Positions 1-7,871 of a stretch of 64,000 bases of DNA are shown piece after piece. The notes below the pieces were generated by a model that saw only the letters and a list, made by a program, of their open reading frames with translations, was not told the origin of the DNA and searched no databases. Where the stretch lies: contig CAZPGZ010000002.1 of assembly GCA_964586075.1 (NCBI GenBank), positions 112,072 to 176,071 of the forward strand, in the 5' to 3' direction. Source of the stretch: JBAZLV01 sp964586075 (GTDB taxonomy: Bacteria > Nitrospirota > UBA9217). Both the position numbers and the translations under genes were made by a program. Within the stretch, counting starts at the first letter, position 1. Each line of letters starts with the position of its first letter.

Positions 1-944
1 GTGCAGACCGGGTTGAGGGAACACTTTTCGGAAATGGTGAGAGAACAGGCAATGTTGATATCGTGACGCTTGCCTTGAATCTGTTCTCACAAGGCATTGA
101 TCCAAAGCTTGACTTTCATAATATCGCCAGGATTGTTGATGTCTATGAGCGATGCACCAAGATGCAGGTTCATGCACGTCAGCCTTATGCAGGAGAACTG
201 GTATACACGGCTTTTTCCGGTTCTCACCAGGACGCAATCAATAAAGGAATGAAAAATTGCCAGGACAGTCGGAGCTCGATTTGGGAAGTCCCCTATTTAC
301 CTATTGACCCCACGGATGTGGGCAAGACTTTTGAGGCCATTATCAGAATCAACAGCCAGTCGGGAAAGGGCGGCATCGCCTACATAATGGAGAAGGAGTT
401 CGGTTTTGTTCTCCCGAAGGAAATGCACCCGGAATTCGGACGGATTATTCAGGCAGTTTCAGATAAAGCAGGCAGCGAGGTTCCGCCCCAGGCAATCCTT
501 GAGGTTTTTGAGCAGGAATATCTTGCGTCGAACGGACCACTGCTGTTTAAAACGTGTGAAATCAGGGAGCGGCCGGTGCCGAAAGAAAAAGAGCATGCAC
601 GCGTATCCGAAATAAAAGCTTCCGTCTTGGTAAACGGTGAGGAATCCCGGATAGCCGGGACGGGAAACGGTCCGGTGGACGCGTTTTGCCACGCCGTTAA
701 AAAAGAGTTGAACATTGACTTCACGCTGGTCTCTTACCATGAGCACGCTCTTGAACAGGGATCGGACTCACTGGCAGCAGCATATATCCAGATTGAGGAT
801 ACCGACAACAGAAAATTTTTCGGGGTCGGCATTGATTCGAACATTTCCGTTGCATCATTCAAGGCCGTCGCGAGCGCTGTAAACCGCTCACCTGCGATTC
901 GGGCGAAACTCACTGCTGATACGAAAGGCCGGCGAGGCCAATGA
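1..944 (+). CDS. leuA: 2-isopropylmalate synthase, C-terminal part (5' truncated by window edge)
   Basis: This enzyme condenses acetyl-CoA with 2-oxoisovalerate, the first committed step of leucine biosynthesis. The reading frame is open from base 3, before any start codon, so the gene begins upstream of the window. The visible part holds the end of the catalytic barrel (VEGTLFGNGERTGNVD, then YTAFSGSHQDAI), the linker and the C-terminal LeuA regulatory domain with a GNGPVDA motif, where leucine feedback acts in the family. The YTAFSGSHQDAI region and the VPYLPIDP segment resemble the longer yeast/actinobacterial type of the enzyme (about 560 residues) more than the E. coli type. About 314 residues are visible. 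No other leu gene follows on this side. Confidence 0.93.
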   Translation, partial: ADRVEGTLFGNGERTGNVDIVTLALNLFSQGIDPKLDFHNIARIVDVYERCTKMQVHARQPYAGELVYTAFSGSHQDAINKGMKNCQDSRSSIWEVPYLPIDPTDVGKTFEAIIRINSQSGKGGIAYIMEKEFGFVLPKEMHPEFGRIIQAVSDKAGSEVPPQAILEVFEQEYLASNGPLLFKTCEIRERPVPKEKEHARVSEIKASVLVNGEESRIAGTGNGPVDAFCHAVKKELNIDFTLVSYHEHALEQGSDSLAAAYIQIEDTDNRKFFGVGIDSNISVASFKAVASAVNRSPAIRAKLTADTKGRRGQ

Positions 945-1012
945 CCGGAGGCTGACGCTCAAAACAGCACGAGGTGCAAAACAAAATTTCATATTTATAA
1001 AAATATTTATCC

Positions 1013-1041
1013 TTGAAACTGGTGGTGTTTGATGCTACGAT
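1013..1041 (+). promoter_or_regulatory. Sigma-70-type promoter upstream of the ferritin-like gene
   Basis: A TTGAAA box at 1013-1018 is separated by exactly 17 bases from TACGAT at 1036-1041. The predicted start site is near 1048, leaving a leader of about 80 bases before the ferritin-like gene at 1131. The assignment rests on the match to consensus only. Confidence 0.45.
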
Positions 1042-1130
1042 GCAAACAGGAACGCTGATGCGGATGAAGAGTTCGTTTTCAGTTGTGTCACCATCAGCGA
1101 CGACATTATTAATACGAAAGGAGAATACCC

Positions 1131-1556
1131 ATGGTACAGAAAGCAAGCAGCAAACTGACTGATATGATGAACAGCGCCATTGCACGGGAAATCCAGGTAA
1201 GTGTTCAATATATGTGGCAGCATGTCATGGCAAAAGGGCTTGAATCAACCGGCCTCTCCGACGTATTCGAAAAGGTGGCAATTGCGGAAATGAAGCACGC
1301 GGAGAAAATAGCCGAACGGCTCTTCTATTTTAATGTCATACCGACCACCAAGCCGGATCCTATCACGGTAGTGACATCAACAAAGGAAATGCTTGAAGCG
1401 GATGCACGCGCGGAAGAAGAGGCCATTGACCTCTACAAGGAAATCATTAAGCAAGCAGTATCAGAAAGCGATTCAACCACGCGCTTATTGTTCGAAGAAA
1501 TTCTCGCAGACGAAGAAAAGCACCACGACACATTTATGAACCTGCTCGGGAAATAG
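1131..1556 (+). CDS. Ferritin-like / bacterioferritin-family protein
   Basis: This is a 141-residue four-helix ferritin-like protein, probably for iron storage or detoxification. Iron-ligand motifs are visible in order: a Glu in AREIQVS on helix 1, ExxH in EMKHAEK on helix 2, Glu-rich EEEAIDLYKE on helix 3, and EEILADEEKHHD on helix 4. Bacterioferritins are usually near 155-160 residues, so this is slightly short but appears complete. An aaggaga ribosome-binding site lies just before the ATG. The gene stands alone, with its own promoter upstream and a strong hairpin downstream. Whether it binds heme as a true bacterioferritin, or is a non-heme or DNA-binding relative, cannot be settled from the sequence. 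Confidence 0.85.
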   Translation: MVQKASSKLTDMMNSAIAREIQVSVQYMWQHVMAKGLESTGLSDVFEKVAIAEMKHAEKIAERLFYFNVIPTTKPDPITVVTSTKEMLEADARAEEEAIDLYKEIIKQAVSESDSTTRLLFEEILADEEKHHDTFMNLLGK

Positions 1557-1602
1557 CGATTCGGATATATCTACTTATCAAAAAACTCGACCTACGGAGC
1601 GA

Positions 1603-1634
1603 GGCCGGACACGTGCAACCACACGTGTCCGGCC
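1603..1634 (+). promoter_or_regulatory. Perfect 13-bp hairpin ending 7 bases before the panC start codon
   Basis: GGCCGGACACGTG (1603-1615) pairs perfectly with 1622-1634 around a six-base loop. No T-tract follows, so it does not look like an ordinary intrinsic terminator. Only gaaactt separates the stem from the panC ATG, and no Shine-Dalgarno sequence is visible there. The hairpin could end ferritin transcription with help from a factor, or control panC translation. Confidence 0.6.
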
Positions 1635-1641
1635 GAAACTT

Positions 1642-2487
1642 ATGCGCATAATTACTCATCTATCTGAAATGCAGTCGCTGGCAGATTCCGCCAGAAAACA
1701 GGGGCAAAGAATCGGCTTTGTCCCCACCATGGGTTTTTTGCACGAAGGCCATCTTTCTCTCATGCGGCAGGCTCGACAGGAATCTGATATCGTCTGTGCC
1801 AGTATTTTTGTTAATCCGACTCAATTCGGACCCACGGAAGACCTCGACCGTTATCCGCGGGATCATGAAGGAGACTGCTTAAAGTGCAAAACAGCGGGAG
1901 TTGATTTTCTCTTTATGCCCGATTCAAAGGAAATGTATCCGGAAAAACCTTTTGTTTTCGTTACGGTGGACGGCATATCCGACATACTGGAAGGTGCCAT
2001 CAGGCCGGGTCATTATCGCGGTGTAGCAACGGTAGTGGCGAAACTCTTCAATATTGTCAAACCCCATGCTGCTTTTTTCGGCCAAAAAGATTACCAGCAG
2101 TGCATGGTGATTAAACATATGGTGCAGGAGCTGAACATGGATGTCAAAATATGTGTTCAGCCTACAATTCGCGAGACGGATGGCCTCGCAATGAGTTCCC
2201 GCAATACGTACTTAAATACCGGAGAGCGTCAGGTTGCAGCAACGATTTTCAAAGCTCTTTCTGCTGCTGAGCGACTGACGAAGTCAGGCATGAATGAACC
2301 GGAAAAAATCCGCCATGAAATGCACCGCATACTGACGCAAGAAGAGAAATTCAGCATTGACTACATTGCAATTGTCGATCCGGAGACCCTTGCTCCGCTT
2401 TCCACTGCCGCCCAGAAAATGGCCATACTGGTCGCAGTCCGGCTGGGGCGCACAAGATTGATTGATAATATTCTCATCACACAGTAG
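1642..2487 (+). CDS. panC: Pantothenate synthetase
   Basis: The enzyme is a cytosolic ATP-dependent ligase joining D-pantoate and beta-alanine to form pantothenate, on the route to coenzyme A. The 281 residues match the family length. The N-terminal PTMGFLHEGH motif (HIGH-type nucleotide-binding signature), FVNPTQFGPTEDLDRYPR, FFGQKDYQQ and the MSSRN (KMSKS-like) motif are all present. The ATG at 1642 is supported by alignment with the usual PanC N-terminus, although no clear ribosome-binding site is visible and a large hairpin abuts the start. panB and panD are not adjacent in this window. Confidence 0.96.
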   Translation: MRIITHLSEMQSLADSARKQGQRIGFVPTMGFLHEGHLSLMRQARQESDIVCASIFVNPTQFGPTEDLDRYPRDHEGDCLKCKTAGVDFLFMPDSKEMYPEKPFVFVTVDGISDILEGAIRPGHYRGVATVVAKLFNIVKPHAAFFGQKDYQQCMVIKHMVQELNMDVKICVQPTIRETDGLAMSSRNTYLNTGERQVAATIFKALSAAERLTKSGMNEPEKIRHEMHRILTQEEKFSIDYIAIVDPETLAPLSTAAQKMAILVAVRLGRTRLIDNILITQ

Positions 2488-2884
2488 CAGGCAACTACCC
2501 AGCAATATCTATAATTCCCTTCTATCGCGCAACGTTTTCAATTACAGACTTCCTGCTTGCCCCCAATTACCTCCCTACAATTTTATACAGTCATTATTTC
2601 CTTTCATTATTTATGATGCAGCAAAAATTTTTGTTTATAGCCTGTTGAAAATGAATGCTACCACAAAATAGATAGGTCATTTTGAACGGGTCCATAATTT
2701 TTTATAACTTTCTACTCATTAATATACTGATTTCTTTAATTCTTTATTCTTTTTTGTCTTGGCCTCCTGTTTGCATAGAGTGACGTATTGACCGCATCAA
2801 ATTACAGAACCATCCTATGCGATAAACAAAAAAACAATACGTTGCATTTTTATGCATTTCCAAACGAAGAACGAGGAGACAATA
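2488..2884. other. AT-rich intergenic region between panC and the sigma factor
   Basis: This stretch of nearly 400 bases has no ORF of convincing composition. It is AT-rich in the middle. A short inverted pair, GCATAG near 2774 and CTATGC near 2815, lies close to the sigma-factor start and could be an operator, but no good -35/-10 pair was identified. The ribosome-binding site gaggag (2873-2878) of the next gene closes the region. Confidence 0.4.
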
Positions 2885-3859
2885 ATGAGCACAATGACTA
2901 TGGAACCTGAGTTGTCAGTGTCGGATTTTCTTGAACCTGATCTTCAGCTTGACGAGAGAATGGAAATAGTGCGCGAAGATTCAGGCAACAAGTTTGATCA
3001 GATTAAGGAACGCGGCCGGACTCCTGCAAAGGATCTGGATGCAGTTAAATACTACCTCAAAGACATCAGAAGCTTTCCTCTTCTCACATTTGCGGAAGAG
3101 CAGTCTTTGGGAAAAAGAATTGCCGAGGGAGATGACCGGGCTCGTAAGGCCATGATCGAATCAAACCTTCGGCTCGTGGTTGCCGTCGGGAAAAAATATA
3201 TCAACCGAGGGCTGCCCTTTGCCGACATTCTGGAAGAGGGTAATCTCGGCCTCATCAGGGCGGTCGAAAAGTTTCAGTACCAGCGCGGTTTGAAATTCAG
3301 CACCTATGCTGTTTGGTGGATCAGACAGGCAATCGAACGGGCTATTGTAAATCAAGCCCGGATCATCCGTCTTCCGGTGCATGTCGCGGGCATGGTACAC
3401 TCGTATTCTGCAACCGTGCGCTCCCTGACGCAGGAACTTGGCCGCGAACCCGGTTTGGATGAAATTGCAAAAAAAATGGGCACCAGTATCGATAAAGTTC
3501 GCAGCCTGTCTCAAGTGCTCCGCGAAACGTATTCTCTGGATATGCTAATCGGCGATCACGAAGAGGACACTCTTCAAAGCATTCTTGAGGATGAGAAAGC
3601 TTCTTCTCCCATGGAAGCCTCGGATGAAATCCGCAAGCGGAAACATATCGATGAGTGGCTTGCGGAACTTCGCGATATTGAACGAGAAGTTATTGAATTG
3701 CGGTTTGGACTGGACGGCGAAAAACCACGGACCCTAGACAGCATCGGCAAAGCCCTCAAAATTACCCGGGAACGGGTAAGGCAAATCCAGGAGCAGGCGC
3801 TCAAGAAGCTCAGGAACATCACCACAACCAGAACCATAAGTCTTGAAGAAATGCTGTAA
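2885..3859 (+). CDS. rpoS: RNA polymerase sigma factor, sigma-70 group (RpoS-like)
   Basis: This 324-residue sigma factor directs RNA polymerase to promoters, probably as a group 2 stationary-phase or stress factor. Region 1.2 begins at about residue 50 (DAVKYYLKDIRSFPLL). Region 2 includes NLRLVVAVGKKYINRGLPFADLIEEGNLGL-type residues and KFSTYAVWWIRQAI. Region 3 starts RLPVHVAGMVHSYS, and region 4 ends with ITRERVRQIQEQALKKLR. The long non-conserved N-terminus of a housekeeping RpoD is missing, which argues for the RpoS-like class. The start at 2885 follows gaggag at a proper distance; an in-frame ATG at 2852 has no such site. The exact paralogue name is an inference from size and domain content. 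Confidence 0.85.
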   Translation: MSTMTMEPELSVSDFLEPDLQLDERMEIVREDSGNKFDQIKERGRTPAKDLDAVKYYLKDIRSFPLLTFAEEQSLGKRIAEGDDRARKAMIESNLRLVVAVGKKYINRGLPFADILEEGNLGLIRAVEKFQYQRGLKFSTYAVWWIRQAIERAIVNQARIIRLPVHVAGMVHSYSATVRSLTQELGREPGLDEIAKKMGTSIDKVRSLSQVLRETYSLDMLIGDHEEDTLQSILEDEKASSPMEASDEIRKRKHIDEWLAELRDIEREVIELRFGLDGEKPRTLDSIGKALKITRERVRQIQEQALKKLRNITTTRTISLEEML

Positions 3860-3875
3860 CGCCGAAGCTGTTCGT

Positions 3876-3908
3876 GCCGGAGTCTCCGCGGCTGTGGAGC
3901 ACTCCGGC
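3876..3908 (+). terminator. GC-rich hairpin after the sigma-factor gene
   Basis: GCCGGAGT (3876-3883) pairs with ACTCCGGC (3901-3908), and an inner CTCC/GGAG extends the stem. It begins 16 bases past the stop codon. The T-run that follows is poor, so termination efficiency is uncertain. Confidence 0.5.
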
Positions 3909-4191
3909 GCATCTTGAGCTTCTTATTATGATTTTCAGTTTTATCAAAATAAATTTCACCCCTTTTTCCCAACCACCAAACCAAGAAAAAATCTGGATTT
4001 TTCTGTATCTCTATTCAAAATTGTTGCATGCTTTCCCGTGATGTTTTAGTTGCCCGGATTTTTGCATCGGCCTGTGCCCGTATTGCCTTATCCAAATCCT
4101 TCCTCTTGACAAAACTGCTTCCTCCGCGTACATTTGCACCAACTACTGCTAAAAAGCAGCATATGTTGTATTGTGCGGGGAGGCTGTCGTG

Positions 4192-5541
4192 GTGCAGCGC
4201 GATGGTGAAAAGACATTGCTTGTCATCGACGATGACAGGATATATGCCGAGGCGGTAAAAGATTACTTTGACAAGGAGAAAATTGCCGTACTCACGGCAC
4301 ACACCGCACAAGAAGGAATCGCCGTATGCTCCCGCCAAATAGTCGACGTCGTGCTGCTTGATCAGCAGCTTCCGGACGCGGAAGGCCACACGCTCTGCCC
4401 CGAAATTCTGAAATACAACGACCAAACTAAAATCATTTTTGCAACCGCCTATCCCAGCTTTGAGCATGCCGTGGCGGCCATACGGCAGGGTGCATATGAC
4501 TACCTGACAAAACCTTTTGAACTTGAGGCACTGCGTCTGGCAGTTGGGCAAGCGCTTAGGACTCTGGAACTGGAACGATATGAACAGCTTCAGAACTATC
4601 GAGGAACTCGCGAAAATGCAGAAACGGTTTTTATCGGCGGAGAAAATCTGGGCGAAATCATGAAAATGAAGGAGCTTGCCGCACGCTCCGACTCGCCGGT
4701 TCTCATCACCGGAGAAACAGGAACCGGCAAAACAATGCTGGCAAAAACAATTCATTACCAAAGTGCAAGAAATTCGGCACCATTCATCAGCATAAACTGT
4801 GCCGCCTTGCCGGAAACATTGATTGAAGCGGAGCTGTTTGGCTATGAGAAAGGGGCGTTTACCGGCGCAGCTGCGTCACGAAAGGGCATCTTTGAAATGG
4901 CGGAAGGCGGCACCCTGTTTCTCGACGAAATTGGGGAAATGCCTCTGCACCTGCAGGCCAAACTTTTGAGTGTGATCGACGACAAGCTCATACGCAAGCT
5001 GGGCGGGACGTCAACGCGATCTGTTAATGTCCGTATCATAGCCGCAACCGGTGTCGACTTAAGCAGCGCTACAGGCAAAACCTTCCGCAAAGACCTTTTT
5101 TATCGACTCAGCGTGCTGCAGATCCATCTTCCGCCTTTGCGGGAGCGACGCGGCGATATTCCGCCACTCTCCAACTATCTGCTGGGAACCTTGAATGGAA
5201 ACAAAAAGACAACCCTGTCTTTCGATGAACAGGAGCGGCTTATGGCATATGATTGGCCGGGCAATGTGCGCGAACTCAGAAATGTCCTGGAGCGATCCCT
5301 GATGCTTCAGCAGGGCGCGGAACTCCGCCCGTCCCTGCTGCTTGATCAGAAAAAAAATCCTTCCGCCCCTGTGTCGGACGCACAGCCGGCAAATCCGCAC
5401 GAGATTCTCTCTCTCGAAGAACTGGAAAAGAGGCATATCCGGTATGCGCTCGAACTACTTGGAAATAATTTTACAAAAACAGCAAAAACCTTGGGAATAT
5501 CCTTATCCACGTTAAAGCGAAAGATTAAGACCAAACCATAG
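4192..5541 (+). CDS. Sigma-54-dependent response regulator, NtrC family
   Basis: This enhancer-binding activator opens sigma-54 promoters when phosphorylated. An N-terminal receiver (about residues 5-120) has the acidic pair in VIDDDR, the phosphoacceptor Asp in VVLLDQQLPD, and the conserved Thr and Lys (ATAY, LTKPFE). The AAA+ domain carries Walker A GETGTGKT, the sigma-54 contact loop GAFTGA and Walker B GGTLFLDEIGEM. A C-terminal Fis-type helix-turn-helix ends the protein (AKTLGISLSTLKRKIK). A GTG start at 4192 is chosen because ggggagg lies 8 bases upstream; the frame extends to a TTG at 4171. No histidine kinase gene is adjacent, so its partner is elsewhere. A sigma-54-like promoter lies in front of the next gene. 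Confidence 0.93.
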   Translation: MQRDGEKTLLVIDDDRIYAEAVKDYFDKEKIAVLTAHTAQEGIAVCSRQIVDVVLLDQQLPDAEGHTLCPEILKYNDQTKIIFATAYPSFEHAVAAIRQGAYDYLTKPFELEALRLAVGQALRTLELERYEQLQNYRGTRENAETVFIGGENLGEIMKMKELAARSDSPVLITGETGTGKTMLAKTIHYQSARNSAPFISINCAALPETLIEAELFGYEKGAFTGAAASRKGIFEMAEGGTLFLDEIGEMPLHLQAKLLSVIDDKLIRKLGGTSTRSVNVRIIAATGVDLSSATGKTFRKDLFYRLSVLQIHLPPLRERRGDIPPLSNYLLGTLNGNKKTTLSFDEQERLMAYDWPGNVRELRNVLERSLMLQQGAELRPSLLLDQKKNPSAPVSDAQPANPHEILSLEELEKRHIRYALELLGNNFTKTAKTLGISLSTLKRKIKTKP

Positions 5542-5738
5542 GTAAATCTTCACATAACCGCAAAACAGCAAGAAACATTTCCGATATTCCGTGCATGTTG
5601 GAAAAACTCCGTATCTGCTGATCTGATACCTCCTCAATTATAATCCCTGCTCAAAATGGGTCAGCCAAAATAATCATTCAAAGAACAATGCAATCTGCTA
5701 TTCCCGGTCATTTCCTTCATTATCCTGCTGTTATCCGT

Positions 5739-5755
5739 CTGGTATCCATTTTGCT
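5739..5755 (+). promoter_or_regulatory. Candidate sigma-54 (-24/-12) promoter
   Basis: The sequence ctggtatccattttgct has GG at -24 and GC at -12 with exactly 10 bases between them, and keeps the YTGG and TTGCW parts of the consensus. It does not keep the full GGCAC core. It lies about 55 bases before the receiver gene at 5810 and just downstream of a sigma-54 activator gene. Confidence 0.5.
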
Positions 5756-5809
5756 TGTTAATAAAGAGAGGCACCGTAATCAGTTCTTTTATGCCTACCG
5801 AGGACAACT

Positions 5810-6187
5810 ATGGGAACGATTCTAGTCGTCGATGATAATAAGACTCTTTGCGATACACTTGCCTCCTATCTTTGCTCGAGAGTACCCGACTTGACCGTAC
5901 TGACCGCGGGAGACGGGGAAAAAGCCATTCATCTGCTCGAATCAAACTGCGTGAATATGATTCTGACCGATCTGATAATGCCGAATCTTGATGGATATAC
6001 TGTCATTGGTTATGCCCAAAAACAGTGTCCTTCCGTTCCGGTCATCATCATGACGGCATCGTGGTCGCTGGAATTGCAAGCATTGCTGCAGAAAAAAGGA
6101 AGAGTGCAGTATATTGAGAAACCGTTTCGCCCGGAGGATATTGACAGGATGGTTATTGAACCGATGTTGAAGCAGAAAAGCGCGTAG
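5810..6187 (+). CDS. Single-domain response regulator (CheY-like receiver)
   Basis: This is a stand-alone receiver of 125 residues without an output domain. All phosphorylation residues are intact: the acidic pair in VVDDNK, the acceptor Asp in ILTDLIMPNLDGY, Thr in MTAS and Lys in EKPFRPED. Such proteins act as phosphorelay intermediates or bind a partner such as the flagellar motor or another kinase. A possible sigma-54 promoter precedes it, and the ribosome-binding site gaggac lies just before the ATG. It follows the NtrC-type gene by about 270 bases and converges with rng. The partner cannot be named from the sequence. Confidence 0.88.
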   Translation: MGTILVVDDNKTLCDTLASYLCSRVPDLTVLTAGDGEKAIHLLESNCVNMILTDLIMPNLDGYTVIGYAQKQCPSVPVIIMTASWSLELQALLQKKGRVQYIEKPFRPEDIDRMVIEPMLKQKSA

Positions 6188-6238
6188 CGGAAACCCGTTT
6201 TCCGGAGCTGCCGCCTATGCCGTATTCAGACAGTCTGA

Positions 6239-7744
6239 TCAGACCATAACAACTTCATATTGTTCCTGATGAAGATTGGGATCGGCCTTAATGACGATTT
6301 TCTTTTGAAATTCTCTTTCCAGTTCCTCAACGCCCAGCCGCTCGTCGTCGTACAGCAAATCAGCGACCACTGAGTTAACGGTCACCAGAGCTTTCTTTTC
6401 ATCCGCATTTGAAAAAGCACGCCTGATTTCCCGGAAAACCTCGTAACAAATTGTCCTTGCCGATTTAATATATCCCCGGCCATCGCAATACGGACAGGGT
6501 TCGCAAAGTGTTCTACCCAGGCTCTCGCGTATCCGCTTGCGCGTCATTTCTATAAGCCCGATCGGTGAAATATGCGATATGGTCGTTTTTGCCTTGTCGA
6601 TAGCAAGGGCTTCCTGAAGAGCCGAGTATACTTTGCGGCGGTTGTCCTCGCGTTCCATATCGATAAAATCAAGAATAATAATGCCGCCGATATTCCGGAG
6701 CCGTAACTGATAGGCGATTTCTCGTACCGCCTCAAGGTTTGTTTTCAGGATCGTGTCTTCCAGCGTCCGCTTTCCCACATATCGTCCGGTATTAACATCA
6801 ATGGTGGTAAGCGCTTCCGTCTGGTCGATGATAATGTATCCCCCTGACTTGAGCCAGACTTTTCTGCCAAGAGCGCGGGAAATTTCAATTTCCACACCGT
6901 AGTGATCAAAAATAGGGTCGTCGCCCTCATAGGGCCTTACACGCCGGCTGAGCTGGGGAAGGTAGGAATCGATGAATTCTTTTGCTCGCTGGTATTCTTC
7001 GGACGAGTCGATGACCATTTTGTCCACATCCCGGGTGAAGATATCCCGTATAATGCGGAAAACGAGGTCAAGCTCATTGTGCATGAGCGCAGGGGCGGAC
7101 GTCCGTTCTTTTTTCCGCTGAATGTTCTCCCATAATCTGCCGAGAAACTCGATGTCTGCGGTAAAATCTTCTTCGCTTCTGCCTTCGCTCGCAGTCCGGA
7201 TGATATAACCCGTGTTCGGCTTCCGAAGCCTGCCCACGATTTCACGAAGCCGGTTTCGTTCCTCGCTGTTTTCGATTCGCCGTGAAACACCGATATGGTT
7301 GACACCCGGCATCATGACCAGATACCGGCCGGGAATGCTGATGTAGGTGGTGACCCGCGCACCTTTGGTGCTGATTGGCTCTTTCGAAACTTGCACGAGG
7401 ATCTCCTGCCCTTCCTGGAGCAGGTCTTCAATCTGAGTGGCATATGCACGTTTTCGCTTCGGCTCAACCTCGAGCTCAAGTCCTTCATCGTCCATCATCG
7501 GAGTATATTCCGAGGTGCTGTCAAAAACGTCCCCTACGTAAAGAAAAGCGGACTTTTCAAGTCCGATGTCCACAAAGGAAGCCTGCATGCCGGGCAGCAC
7601 TTTCATGACTCGGCCTTTATATACATTGCCGGCAACACCGCGGTCTTTTTTACGGTCGATATATATTTCCGTAACCAGACCGCTGTCTGTAAGGGCCACG
7701 CGCGTCTCTTCCCGGCCCGCGTTTACGATAATCTCGGATGACAT
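6239..7744 (-). CDS. rng: Ribonuclease G/E family endoribonuclease
   Basis: This endoribonuclease processes rRNA precursors and decays mRNA. The 501-residue size fits RNase G rather than the much longer RNase E. An S1 domain lies near the N-terminus (GNVYKGRVMKVLPGMQASFVD), with an insertion rich in acidic and basic residues after about residue 75. The catalytic metal-binding Asp residues sit in TIDVNTGRYVG and IILDFIDM, and a CPYC zinc-link motif for tetramer assembly follows in CEPCPYCDGRG. It is the last gene of the minus-strand series that starts with mreB, 127 bases after the radical SAM gene. rng is often found next to cell-shape genes, as in E. coli. Confidence 0.95.
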   Translation of the reverse strand: MSSEIIVNAGREETRVALTDSGLVTEIYIDRKKDRGVAGNVYKGRVMKVLPGMQASFVDIGLEKSAFLYVGDVFDSTSEYTPMMDDEGLELEVEPKRKRAYATQIEDLLQEGQEILVQVSKEPISTKGARVTTYISIPGRYLVMMPGVNHIGVSRRIENSEERNRLREIVGRLRKPNTGYIIRTASEGRSEEDFTADIEFLGRLWENIQRKKERTSAPALMHNELDLVFRIIRDIFTRDVDKMVIDSSEEYQRAKEFIDSYLPQLSRRVRPYEGDDPIFDHYGVEIEISRALGRKVWLKSGGYIIIDQTEALTTIDVNTGRYVGKRTLEDTILKTNLEAVREIAYQLRLRNIGGIIILDFIDMEREDNRRKVYSALQEALAIDKAKTTISHISPIGLIEMTRKRIRESLGRTLCEPCPYCDGRGYIKSARTICYEVFREIRRAFSNADEKKALVTVNSVVADLLYDDERLGVEELEREFQKKIVIKADPNLHQEQYEVVMV

Positions 7745-7871
7745 AGCTTCTCCTCATGCATGATATCTTTTCCTATTGTATATGAGGATGTGATTGAATA
7801 CAAGAGATAAAGCAAAAATGTCTGAAACAAAAGCCTGAGGCGGTCGGCCGGTTTCTGCTGGAGAGACAGCG

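Noticed and set aside
1603..1634. A standard intrinsic terminator for the ferritin-like gene.
   Set aside because: The stem lacks a downstream T-run and abuts the panC start codon, so I list it as a regulatory hairpin and not a terminator.
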